Source of the DNA: Halegenticoccus soli
Lineage (GTDB): Archaea; Halobacteriota; Halobacteria; Halobacteriales; Haloferacaceae
DNA length: 64,000 bases
Assembly: GCF_002844195.1 (NCBI RefSeq)
Contig: NZ_PEND01000004.1
Span: 485,610-549,609, forward strand
Direction: 5' to 3'
The first letter of the stretch is position 1. Each line of letters begins with the position of its first letter. Below the pieces are notes generated by a model. The model searched no databases. It worked only from the letters and a program-made list of their open reading frames with translations, and had not been told where the DNA came from. Of the stretch, positions 26,776-34,345 are shown piece after piece. The translations under genes were made by a program, and so were the position numbers.

Positions 26776-27644
26776 TGGCGACCGCACCCCGGCGCGCACC
26801 GCGACTCTCGTACCGCGCGCAAAAGCGGCTCAAGCGCGCCGCGCTCTACCTCACCGCGCTGGTCGTCTCCGTGTTCGTCACGGTGCCGGTGTACCTGATG
26901 GTCGTCATCGCGATACAGTCGCCCGCCGCGACCTTCTCCGGCGGGCGGGTGAACCTCGTGCCGGCGGAGGTCACGCTGCGGAACTTCCGCGTCCTCCTGG
27001 AGACGACGAGCACCGTCCGCTACTTCGCGAACAGCCTCGTCGTCACGGCGAGTTCGACGGTCCTCTCGACGGCCATCGCGGTGGCGGCCGGGTACGGGCT
27101 CACCCGGTTCGAGTTCCGCGGCAAGCGCCTCGCCGCGCGGGCCGTCCTCTTTTCCTACATGTTCAGCCCGATCGTGCTCGCCATCCCGCTGTACGTCATC
27201 TTCTTCGCGCTCGGGCTGTTGAACAGCTACTTCGCGCTGACGCTCGCGCTGACCGCCATCTCCGCGCCGTTCACGATCTGGCTGATGTGGCAGTACTTCC
27301 AGACCGTCCCGATCGCGCTCGAAGAGTCCGCCTGGGTCCGCGGCGCGGGGCGCTGGCGCACCCTCCGGGACGTGGTGCTCCCCGTCGCCCGCCCCGGGTA
27401 CATCTCCGCGGCCATCTTCGCGTTCGCGGTCGCGTGGAACGACTTCACGATGGCCCGCGTGGTGATGAGCCGGGACGAGATGTACACGATCACCGTCGGG
27501 GCCAGCCTCTTTCTGGACCGCGTGACGATCGGCTGGGGGGAGACGATGGCCGTCTCTCTTCTCATCGCCGTCCCCCCGTTCCTCATCGCGCTGTTCCTCC
27601 AGCAGTACCTGCTGCAGGGGTTCAGCGTCGGAGGGCTCGAATAA
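26775..27644 (+). CDS. ABC sugar permease, MalG/UgpE type
   Basis: A 289-residue CUT1 permease with six TM helices. The EAA motif is EESAWVRGAGRWRTLRDVVLP (within about 187-207, core WVRGAGRWRTLRDVVLP). The usual EAA-x3-G pattern is conserved. The start shares a base with the preceding stop (TGATG). It pairs with the upstream MalF-like subunit, and the ATPase gene follows after a 2-bp gap (TAACGATG). Confidence 0.94.
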   Translation: MATAPRRAPRLSYRAQKRLKRAALYLTALVVSVFVTVPVYLMVVIAIQSPAATFSGGRVNLVPAEVTLRNFRVLLETTSTVRYFANSLVVTASSTVLSTAIAVAAGYGLTRFEFRGKRLAARAVLFSYMFSPIVLAIPLYVIFFALGLLNSYFALTLALTAISAPFTIWLMWQYFQTVPIALEESAWVRGAGRWRTLRDVVLPVARPGYISAAIFAFAVAWNDFTMARVVMSRDEMYTITVGASLFLDRVTIGWGETMAVSLLIAVPPFLIALFLQQYLLQGFSVGGLE

Positions 27645-27646
27645 CG

Positions 27647-28777
27647 ATGTCCACGAGCATTCACCTCGAAGACCTCAGAAAGGAGTTCCGCACCCTCGGA
27701 AGCACCCACGTCGCCGTCGACGGCCTCACGCTCGACATCCCCGACGGGTCGTTCACGACGTTCGTCGGCCCCTCGGGCTGCGGGAAGACGACGACGCTCC
27801 GGATGCTGGCCGGGCTGGAGACGCCGACGTCGGGACGGATCCTGTTCGGCGACCGCGACGTGACGGACCTGCCGCCGCAGCGGCGGAACGCGGCGATGGT
27901 GTTCCAGTCGATCGCCCTCTACCCGCACATGACCGTCCGCGAGAACATCGGCTACGGCCTGAAGATCAGGGGCGTCTCGAAGGGCGAACGCGACGCCCGC
28001 ATCGAGGAGGCCGCCGAGACGCTCCAGATCACGGAACAGCTGGAGAAGATGCCGGCCGAACTCTCCGGCGGGCAACAGCAGCGCGTCGCCCTCGGCGGCG
28101 CGTTCGTGCAGGACCCCGACGTGCTGCTCCTCGACGAGCCGATGAGCGACCTCGACGCGAAGCTGAAATCCGAGCTCCGCGTGGAGATCCAGCGGCTCCA
28201 CCAGGAGCTCGAAACGACCGTCGTGTACGTGACGCACGACCAGACCGAGGCGATGACGATGAGCGACCAGGTCGTGCTGCTGCGCGAGGGAGAGCTCGCG
28301 CAGGCGGACCCGCCGCGCCGGCTCTTCGACCGACCGCGGTCGGAGTACGTCGCGCGGTTCATCGGGACGCCGTCGACGAACGTCCTCCCCTGCCGGGTCG
28401 ACCGCGACGGGTCGACCGCGGCGCTCGTGGGGCACGGTTTCCGCGTTCCGCTCCCCGCAGACGCGCTGCCGGCGGCCGTCGGCGACGAGGTCCGGATCGG
28501 GATCCGCCCGCAGTTCCTCTCGCCCGACGCGGGAGAACACCGGTTCGAGCTGACCGTCGAGGTCGTCGAACCCATCGGGATCGAGTCGGTCGTCCACGGG
28601 CGGACCGACGACGGGACGCGGGTCGACGTCGTCGCCGCCGGCCTCGACTCGCTGCGGCCCGGCGATCGGATCGTCGTCGGGTTCGACCGCGAGCACGCGT
28701 TCGTGTTCGGCGCGGGGGGCGAATCGGTCCTCTTCGGCGAGGAGCTGGTCGACGGCCGGGGGCGGTCGATCCGATGA
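27647..28777 (+). CDS. ABC transporter ATP-binding subunit (MalK/UgpC type)
   Basis: A 376-residue CUT1 ATPase. It shows Walker A GPSGCGKT (41-48), a Q-loop (MVFQS, 84-88), signature LSGGQQQR (139-146), Walker B VLLLDEP (159-165) with catalytic E164, and the switch H in VTHDQTEA. The C-terminal part (about 235-376) is the TOBE/regulatory domain of MalK-like subunits. In many organisms one MalK-like ATPase serves several permease sets. This one could also power the ATPase-less importer at 34346-37773. Its last codons overlap the CoA-transferase start (ATGA). Confidence 0.95.
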   Translation: MSTSIHLEDLRKEFRTLGSTHVAVDGLTLDIPDGSFTTFVGPSGCGKTTTLRMLAGLETPTSGRILFGDRDVTDLPPQRRNAAMVFQSIALYPHMTVRENIGYGLKIRGVSKGERDARIEEAAETLQITEQLEKMPAELSGGQQQRVALGGAFVQDPDVLLLDEPMSDLDAKLKSELRVEIQRLHQELETTVVYVTHDQTEAMTMSDQVVLLREGELAQADPPRRLFDRPRSEYVARFIGTPSTNVLPCRVDRDGSTAALVGHGFRVPLPADALPAAVGDEVRIGIRPQFLSPDAGEHRFELTVEVVEPIGIESVVHGRTDDGTRVDVVAAGLDSLRPGDRIVVGFDREHAFVFGAGGESVLFGEELVDGRGRSIR

Positions 28778-30102
28778 GCGACGGAACCGACGGCCCGCGG
28801 GTCGGCGACGGAGGGACCGCCGGACCGCGGGTTGGCAGCGGCGACCACCCGAGCGGCGGCGACCGCGGGGACGCCGCCGTCAGATCGGACGGCGGGACGA
28901 CCGGTGGATCGGCGGACCGCGGAGCCGACCGTCCCCTGTCGGGGCTCACGGTGCTGGAACTCGGCCACATCGTCGCGGGGCCGTTCTGCGCCCTGTTGCT
29001 CGCCGACCTGGGCGCGGACGTGATCAAGGTGGAACACCCGGACGGCGGCGACGCCATCCGCGACTCCAGCCCGCTCGGCAACAGCTCGTTCAACTACGTG
29101 AACCGGGACAAGCGGAGCGTCACCGTCGACCTCAAATCCGCGGAGGGGAGGGCGGTGTTCGCCGACCTGGCGGCCGAGGCCGACGTCCTCGTCGAGAACT
29201 TCGCGCCGGGCACCGCCGAGCGGCTCGGCATCGGCTACGAGGACCTCCGGGAGGACCACCCCGAACTCGTCTACTGCTCGATCAAGGGGTTCAACCCCGG
29301 GCCGTACGAGCGGTACCCCGCGCTCGACCCGGTCGCCGAGGCGCTCTCGGGCGTGATGAGCGTGACGGGACACCCCGGTCAGCCGCCGGTCCGCTGCGGG
29401 ACGAGCGTCGCCGACATGACGGCGTCGTTCTACGGGGCGATCGCCGTCCTCGGGGCGCTCCGACGGCGCGACGCGACCGGCGAGGGCGGGAAGGTGACCG
29501 CGCCGCTGTTCGAGAGCACGGTCGCGCTGATGGGGTACTGGCTCTCGTTCGCCCAGGCGTACGACGAGGTTCCGGGTCCGCTCGGGGCGAGCCACCCGAA
29601 CTGGGCGCCGTACGACGTGTTTCGGGCGGGCGACGGCGAGTGGGTGTTCGTCGGGCCGTCGAGCCAGCGCCAGTGGGTGGCGATGTGCGAGGCGCTCGAC
29701 CTCGATCTCCACCGCGACGAGCGCTTTGCGACCCTCGAAGATCGGCGGGAGCACGTCGAGGCCCTCACCGATCTGCTCGACGACGCGTTCGGCGAATCGG
29801 ACGCGGAAACGCTCGTCGCGCGCCTCCGTGACGCGGGGGTGCCGGTCGCCCCGGTCAACGACGCGGCCGACGTCGCCGCCGACCCGCACCTGGCCGAGAC
29901 GGACGCGCTCGCGGAAGTGACGACCGCCGAGGGGCGCAGGCGAACCGTCCGCGTTCCCCGGTTTCCGGTCCGCGCGAGCGGGTTCGAGCGCGTCGACTCC
30001 GACGACCCGCCCCGGCTGGGCGAACACACCGACGAGGTGCTCTCGTCGCTCGGCTACTCGGCCGAGGAGATCGAGGCGATGCGCGACCGGGGCGCGGTGT
30101 AG
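28774..30102 (+). CDS. class III (CaiB/BaiF) CoA-transferase
   Basis: Family III CoA-transferase of 442 residues, expected to move CoA between carboxylic acids. Core motifs are GLTVLELGHIVAGPF (57-71), ADLGADVIKVEHP (77-89), NRDKRSVTVDL (110-120) and the catalytic aspartate D214 in SVADMTASFYG. The first 55 residues are a Gly/Asp/Ser-rich, probably disordered extension that normal family members lack; an internal start near 28930 would remove it but has no ATG. Its ATG overlaps the ATPase stop, so it is part of the ABC operon. That is an unusual pairing, suggesting that the imported compound or its breakdown acid is activated as a CoA ester. Confidence 0.9.
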   Translation: MSDGTDGPRVGDGGTAGPRVGSGDHPSGGDRGDAAVRSDGGTTGGSADRGADRPLSGLTVLELGHIVAGPFCALLLADLGADVIKVEHPDGGDAIRDSSPLGNSSFNYVNRDKRSVTVDLKSAEGRAVFADLAAEADVLVENFAPGTAERLGIGYEDLREDHPELVYCSIKGFNPGPYERYPALDPVAEALSGVMSVTGHPGQPPVRCGTSVADMTASFYGAIAVLGALRRRDATGEGGKVTAPLFESTVALMGYWLSFAQAYDEVPGPLGASHPNWAPYDVFRAGDGEWVFVGPSSQRQWVAMCEALDLDLHRDERFATLEDRREHVEALTDLLDDAFGESDAETLVARLRDAGVPVAPVNDAADVAADPHLAETDALAEVTTAEGRRRTVRVPRFPVRASGFERVDSDDPPRLGEHTDEVLSSLGYSAEEIEAMRDRGAV

Positions 30103-30152
30103 CCGGCGCGCCAGGCGGGGGCTCTTCGTCCCTCCCCCGCTCGCGGCCGGCT
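30101..30152 (+). terminator. nested hairpin at the end of the ABC/CoA-transferase operon
   Basis: AGCCGGC (30101-30107) pairs with GCCGGCT (30146-30152), and inside GCGGGGG (30115-30121) pairs with CCCCCGC (30134-30140). The outer arm overlaps the stop codon. No long T-run follows at once, so it may act as a 3'-end stabiliser as well as a terminator. Confidence 0.5.
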
Positions 30153-30194
30153 GAACTCGATTTCAGTAAGCGCCCCTACATAAATGTAATTCAG

Positions 30195-30207
30195 ATTATA
30201 CTTATGG
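30195..30207 (+). promoter_or_regulatory. AT-rich TATA region of the small membrane protein gene
   Basis: ATTATACTTATGG lies 26-38 nt upstream of the ATG at 30233, inside an AT-rich patch (30160-30207) that contrasts with the GC-rich surroundings. Confidence 0.5.
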
Positions 30208-30232
30208 CGGCCGCGAACGTCCGTTTACGTGT

Positions 30233-30481
30233 ATGAGAGAGTCACCGTACAGCCCCAACCCGGTGTACAGTCCGCGGACGACCGTCGCGGGGACGCTGGT
30301 CTTCCTCGCGCTGAACGTCGCCCTCGTGTTCGCGCTCTCGGACCCGTACGCGGCCGCCGGTGCGATCGTCGTCGCCGCGGCGGTCGTCGGCGCGACGAAA
30401 GCGGCGCTCGCGGCGCGCCGCCGGGCCGGCAGTCAGCGCACCGTCTGCGTCCCCCGGACGGACATCTGCGTCACGGCCTGA
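30233..30481 (+). CDS. small membrane protein of unknown function
   Basis: An 82-residue protein with two adjacent hydrophobic helices (about 18-35 and 39-60). The N-terminus is rich in Pro, Ser and Tyr (SPYSPNPVYSPRTT) and the tail holds two cysteines (RTVCVPRTDICVTA). It has a clear promoter and halophilic codon use. No family recognised. The CbiX gene follows codirectionally after 146 bp with its own promoter. Confidence 0.65.
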   Translation: MRESPYSPNPVYSPRTTVAGTLVFLALNVALVFALSDPYAAAGAIVVAAAVVGATKAALAARRRAGSQRTVCVPRTDICVTA

Positions 30482-30597
30482 GGCGGAGCGGGCCCGTTAC
30501 GGCCCGAGGCGGGACGGCCGCATCGCGGGCCGGGCCGGCGACCGCGGCCCGAGGCGGGACGGTTGCTCCCCCTGCCCCGACCCGCCGAGTCGAAGTC

Positions 30598-30607
30598 CCT
30601 AAGGCCG
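30598..30607 (+). promoter_or_regulatory. TATA-like element of cbiX
   Basis: CCCTAAGGCC lies 21-30 nt upstream of the ATG at 30628; a weak match in a good position. Confidence 0.35.
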
Positions 30608-30627
30608 TCCTTTCCCGAGTGGTACCC

Positions 30628-31503
30628 ATGCAAGCGCTGGTTATCGTGGCGCACGGATCGCACCTGAACGCCGATTCGAGCGCGCCGACGCGCGACCACG
30701 CGGACACCATCCGCGCGGTCGGCGCGTTCGACGAGGTCAAAACCGGCTTCTGGAAGGAGGAACCCTCCCTCCGCGAGGTGCTCCGGACCGTCGAGAGCGA
30801 CGAGATCTACGTCGTCCCCCTGTTCGTGAGCGAGGGCTACTTCACCGAGGAGGTCATCCCGCGGGAACTCCGCCTGGAGGGCTGGGACGTCTCGAAGTGG
30901 GACTCCGACGGCGTCGACGCCGACCACGTCTCGCTGACCGCGGCCGACGTGGGCAAGACCGTCCACTACTGCGGCCCCGTCGGCACGCACGAGTCGATGA
31001 CGGACGTGATCATCCGGCGCGCCGAGTCGGTGACGGGCGACCCCGACGTGGGCGAGGGGTTCGGCCTCGTCGTCGTCGGCCACGGCACCGAGCGAAACGA
31101 GAACAGCGCCAAGGCGATCCACTACCACGCAGAGCGGATCCGAGACATGGATCGGTTCGACGAGGTGCGGGCGCTGTTCATGGACGAGGAGCCGGAGGTC
31201 GACGACGTGACCGACCACTTCGAGTCCGACGACGTCGTCGTGGTCCCCCTGTTCGTCGCCGACGGGTTCCACACGCAGGAGGACATCCCGGAGGACATGG
31301 GCCTGACCGACGACTACCGCGAGGGCTACGACGTCCCCGCCGAGGTCGACGGCCACCGCATCTGGTACGCGGGCGCGGTCGGCACCGAGGGCCTCATGGC
31401 CGACGTGATCCTCGAACGCGCGGCGGACGCGGGGGCGGAGATCGGCGAGGCGATCGAGGTCGTCCGCGAGCGCACCCGGAGCGCGCCCGCCGCGGGGGAC
31501 TGA
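30628..31503 (+). CDS. cbiX: sirohydrochlorin cobaltochelatase, two-domain CbiX
   Basis: Inserts Co2+ (or another divalent metal) into sirohydrochlorin in the anaerobic-type cobalamin pathway. The 291 residues are two tandem CbiX-like chelatase domains. The N-terminal half has the metal-site histidine in VAHGSH (H9) and VVPLFVSEGYF (62-72). The C-terminal half has VGHGTE (H152) and the parallel VVPLFVADGFH (205-215). This internal duplication matches long-type haloarchaeal CbiX. The Fe-S partner gene starts 1 nt after its stop. The ATG at 30628 begins the first domain directly. Confidence 0.92.
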   Translation: MQALVIVAHGSHLNADSSAPTRDHADTIRAVGAFDEVKTGFWKEEPSLREVLRTVESDEIYVVPLFVSEGYFTEEVIPRELRLEGWDVSKWDSDGVDADHVSLTAADVGKTVHYCGPVGTHESMTDVIIRRAESVTGDPDVGEGFGLVVVGHGTERNENSAKAIHYHAERIRDMDRFDEVRALFMDEEPEVDDVTDHFESDDVVVVPLFVADGFHTQEDIPEDMGLTDDYREGYDVPAEVDGHRIWYAGAVGTEGLMADVILERAADAGAEIGEAIEVVRERTRSAPAAGD

Positions 31504-31504
31504 G

Positions 31505-32755
31505 ATGGCGACCGACGCCGAGGTTCGCCCCGACCTCCCCGCCCGGCAGTTCGACGCCCTCCTCGACGCGGCGAACGAGGGGCCGGGCGTCCAGTTCGAC
31601 GGGCTCTACGTCCACCGCGGGGCGGAGGACTACGACCGACTCGGCGGCTACACCCTCGGCACCCCGGAGGAGGAGCGGACGAACCTCTCGGAGTCCGAAT
31701 TTCACGCCGCGGCCGCGGCCCGCGCCGAGTACGTCACAAACTGGTACTTCTGGCGGCACGTGGTCGGCGGCGCGGAGCGCCGCGGCGGCGTCGAGGGCGA
31801 CGCGCCCCGCCACCACCGCCGGGCGTTCCTCCGGTGGGTCGAGCGCGCCGACGACGGCGACCAGACCGTCCCGGAGCGGTACGCCGCCCTCGCGGGGGGC
31901 GTCTCGCGGGAGTGGGGGCAGCTCCGGGTGACGGCGACGCTCGGCCCCGCGGGCGAACGGCGGTACGAGCTCCGCCACGTCGACGACGCCGACGCGTCGC
32001 TCGACGACCTCGACGCGTTCGACGACCCGCTCGCGGCCCGCGACGTCGCCACCTACGACGAGAAGGGGCGGTACCGGCCGCTGAAGACCGCGCCGACGCT
32101 CCGATCCGGGTGGGTCATCCGAAACCTCGACCAGCGGGCCGTCGTCCAGGCCGTCGACGCCTTCTACCCCGCGACGATCGCGAACTGGAACCTCGAACGC
32201 GCGGGCGAACTCGACGTGAGCCACTGGGACGAGACCGCGGAGAGACAGACGGGGATCTACGACGTCGTCGACGAACTCAGCGGGGACGCCGTCGATCGGA
32301 TCGCCGAGTCGTGCTGCGTCGACTCGCAGTGTCTCAAACGCCGGATGTGGGACGAGAACGAGGAGACGGAACTCGGACCCGAGCGCGGGGAGGGGATCTT
32401 CCCCTGCCGGGAGCCGTGTTCGCTCGTGATCGCCGCGGCGCGCAAGTGGACGACACTCGAACGCGAGGAGCCGCGGACCTACGAGTTCGAACTCACGCCG
32501 AGCGAGAAGGAACAGCTAGAGGAGATCGTGGACGCCGTCGCCGACGGCCGGATCGACGAGATCCGCGAGGCCGACGTGTACGACGGCGCGAACCGCTACC
32601 GGGCGCGGTACCTGCGGGCCAAGCGGTTCGACGAGGAGGGGAACCTCTCCGGGACGCCGACCGAACCGGACGGGGCCGACGCGGGCGGTGGGAGCGGCGG
32701 TGACGCGAGCGAATCGGGCGAGGCGGACGGCGACGAAGCGGAACCGGCCGAGTAG
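31505..32755 (+). CDS. DR2241-like iron-sulfur protein linked to CbiX
   Basis: A 416-residue protein resembling the DR2241 family, in which a stabilising N-terminal domain is followed by a predicted 4Fe-4S-binding part. The cysteine set fits: C270, C271, C276 (SCCVDSQC) and C301, C305 (PCREPC). It starts 1 nt after cbiX, so it is almost certainly cotranscribed and acts with the chelatase, perhaps as a redox or metal-delivery partner. The last 45 residues are an acidic Gly/Asp/Glu tail, probably disordered. The biochemical role is not established for the family. Confidence 0.82.
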   Translation: MATDAEVRPDLPARQFDALLDAANEGPGVQFDGLYVHRGAEDYDRLGGYTLGTPEEERTNLSESEFHAAAAARAEYVTNWYFWRHVVGGAERRGGVEGDAPRHHRRAFLRWVERADDGDQTVPERYAALAGGVSREWGQLRVTATLGPAGERRYELRHVDDADASLDDLDAFDDPLAARDVATYDEKGRYRPLKTAPTLRSGWVIRNLDQRAVVQAVDAFYPATIANWNLERAGELDVSHWDETAERQTGIYDVVDELSGDAVDRIAESCCVDSQCLKRRMWDENEETELGPERGEGIFPCREPCSLVIAAARKWTTLEREEPRTYEFELTPSEKEQLEEIVDAVADGRIDEIREADVYDGANRYRARYLRAKRFDEEGNLSGTPTEPDGADAGGGSGGDASESGEADGDEAEPAE

Positions 32756-32810
32756 GCCCCACCGACGCCGTCGACGACGGAGCCGCGGGGAGGCGCTCCC
32801 TTGGCCCTCG

Positions 32811-33386
32811 CTACCGCGAAAGCAGCAGGAGCGCGGCGAGCACGCCGCCGATGACGACGCCGACGCCGAGGAGGACCGCCGAACTGTTCACCAGCGACCC
32901 CACGCCGAGCGCGAGGACGACGGCGAGCAAGCCGAATCCGACGATGGAGAGCGTACCGGTCTCGGGGAGCGTCTCGCGCAGTCGCTCGCCGAGCGGTTCC
33001 GGGCCGGGATCGCGCCTCGGCGGACGGCTGAGGGTCTCGTCCACGTCCACGGGCTCTTTCTCGCGGGCGGGCGGAGCGATGGTCACTTCGACGTACACCG
33101 TCTCGGCCCCGTAGCCGGTGACGAGTTTGAGCTTTCCGGTCACCGGCTCGCGGACCGGATCGGCGTCGATCCGAACCTGGCGGGTCGAGCCGCGCTCGAC
33201 GTAGTGGTTGCCGCCTTCGAGGCTCGCGACCCGCGACAGCGCGTCGTCGAGGTGGAGGTGGACGTGGACCGACTCGCCGTGGTTGACGAGGTCGACGACG
33301 AACGACTCGGCGGACGAGAATCGCTCGGCGACCCCGATCTGGTGCAGTCGATTTCGGTTTACGTCCACCGTCAACGAGTCGGGCAC
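32811..33386 (-). CDS. haloarchaeal protein with beta-domain and two C-terminal TM helices
   Basis: A 191-residue protein. Residues 1-105 form an Ig-like beta-domain with halophilic charge (FVVDLVNHGESVHVHLHLDD; VTGYGAETVYVEVTI). A linker (PAREKEPVDVDETLSRPP) leads to two hydrophobic helices at about 145-165 and 168-189. The beta-domain probably sits on one face of the membrane, held by a C-terminal hairpin anchor. The start is a GTG at 33386 preceded by GGTGAGGT, a Shine-Dalgarno-like sequence. It is codirectional with, and 45 bp from, the Trm112-like gene. Function unknown. Confidence 0.75.
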   Translation of the reverse strand: MPDSLTVDVNRNRLHQIGVAERFSSAESFVVDLVNHGESVHVHLHLDDALSRVASLEGGNHYVERGSTRQVRIDADPVREPVTGKLKLVTGYGAETVYVEVTIAPPAREKEPVDVDETLSRPPRRDPGPEPLGERLRETLPETGTLSIVGFGLLAVVLALGVGSLVNSSAVLLGVGVVIGGVLAALLLLSR

Positions 33387-33431
33387 ACCTCACCCGTTGC
33401 GCCGGTGGACGAAAAAGGTTCAGGACCCGCC

Positions 33432-33614
33432 TCAGTCGCGCATGTCCGGCGGGAGGAGGTTCGGGATGCCGTCCTCGATGGGATACCGCTCCCCGCACTC
33501 GGTGCAGACGAGCGTCCCCGCGAGCACCTCCTCGTCGTTCCGGTCGTCGACTTCCAGTTCGAGGTCGTGTTTGTCCATCGGGCAGCAGATGATGTCCATC
33601 AGCGACTCTTTCAT
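33432..33614 (-). CDS. Trm112-like methyltransferase activator, zinc-binding
   Basis: A 60-residue protein of the Trm112 family: MDIICCPMDKHDLEL at the N-terminus and VCTECGERYPIEDGIPNLLP at the C-terminus (residues 36-55). The cysteine pairs C10/C11 and C37-x2-C40 hold zinc. Archaeal Trm112 binds and stabilises several RNA and protein methyltransferases, so this small protein is a shared cofactor subunit. The ATG is at 33614; an internal ATG at residue 6 (MDII) is an alternative start often used in relatives. It is divergent from the globin gene. Confidence 0.9.
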   Translation of the reverse strand: MKESLMDIICCPMDKHDLELEVDDRNDEEVLAGTLVCTECGERYPIEDGIPNLLPPDMRD

Positions 33615-33733
33615 TACCTGACGCGAAGGAGGGACCGCCCAAAAGCCTACGGGTTCTGTACGATTCGGCGGGTCCGTCCGATCCGTCGGATCGATCGGAA
33701 GGAACTTTCGTCCGGCGCGTCTACGCCGAAAAG

Positions 33734-34099
33734 ATGTCGGAGGAAACGACGCTGTACGAGCGGCTCGGCGGCCGGGACGCGATCGCGGCCGTCGTCGACG
33801 AGTTCTACGACCGCGTGGTGACCGACGAGCGCGTCAACGGCTACTTCGAGGACATGGACATGACCGAACAGCGCGCCCACCAGACGCAGTTCCTCTCGGC
33901 GGTGGCGGGCGGCCCGGCCGACTACGACGGACGCGACATGCGCGAGGCCCACGCCGACCTCGGGATCGACGACCGCGACTTCGAGATCATCGCGGCGCAC
34001 CTCGACGAGGCGCTGGCCGACTGCGGGGTTCGGGAGGCGGACCGCGAGGCCGTGATGGCCGAGGTCGAGTCGCTGCGGCCGGAGATCGTCGCGGCGTAG
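33734..34099 (+). CDS. group I truncated hemoglobin
   Basis: A 121-residue 2-on-2 globin that binds heme and could handle O2, NO or related ligands. Features are LYERLGGRDAIAAVVDEFYDRV (helices A-B, shown here by LGGRDAI and FYDRV with Y25 near the B10 position), YFEDMDMTEQRAHQTQFLS (within 38-55), the glycine motif GGPADYDGRDM, and the proximal histidine H73 in REAHADLGI. Length and order match group I. It stands alone, with a hairpin 68 bp downstream. Ligand and physiological role are unknown. Confidence 0.92.
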   Translation: MSEETTLYERLGGRDAIAAVVDEFYDRVVTDERVNGYFEDMDMTEQRAHQTQFLSAVAGGPADYDGRDMREAHADLGIDDRDFEIIAAHLDEALADCGVREADREAVMAEVESLRPEIVAA

Positions 34100-34166
34100 C
34101 GCTCGCCTTCTGGGGCGGCGTACTGCTCGCCTTTCGGGACGCCGTCGGTCGCCCGCGTCGTTCCCG

Positions 34167-34202
34167 CACCCGTTCGGGACGGTGACGCCGACCGAACGGG
34201 TG
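34167..34202 (+). terminator. 11-bp inverted repeat downstream of the globin gene
   Basis: CACCCGTTCGG (34167-34177) and CCGAACGGGTG (34192-34202) are perfect reverse complements around a 14-nt loop. It lies 68 bp after the globin stop and 144 bp before the next gene. There is no T-run, so terminator, 3'-stabiliser or operator are all possible. Confidence 0.4.
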
Positions 34203-34312
34203 AGCGGCTCGCCTCGTCCGGTACCGAGCTCTCGCGCCGGTGGTCGCCCCTTTGGATCGGAATTCGTACCGGAACAATCAGGCTTCATATAATTCAATTT
34301 TATAGGAGTTAG

Positions 34313-34322
34313 GAATTATTTG
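34313..34322 (+). promoter_or_regulatory. TATA element of the second ABC operon
   Basis: GAATTATTTG lies 24-33 nt upstream of the ATG at 34346. It sits at the end of a pronounced AT-rich island (about 34283-34322). Confidence 0.55.
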
Positions 34323-34345
34323 CACTCCGATCGATACGCACAGTG

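Noticed and set aside
28832..29023. Small plus-strand open frame inside the CoA-transferase gene
   Set aside because: Out-of-frame shadow with no independent start signal.
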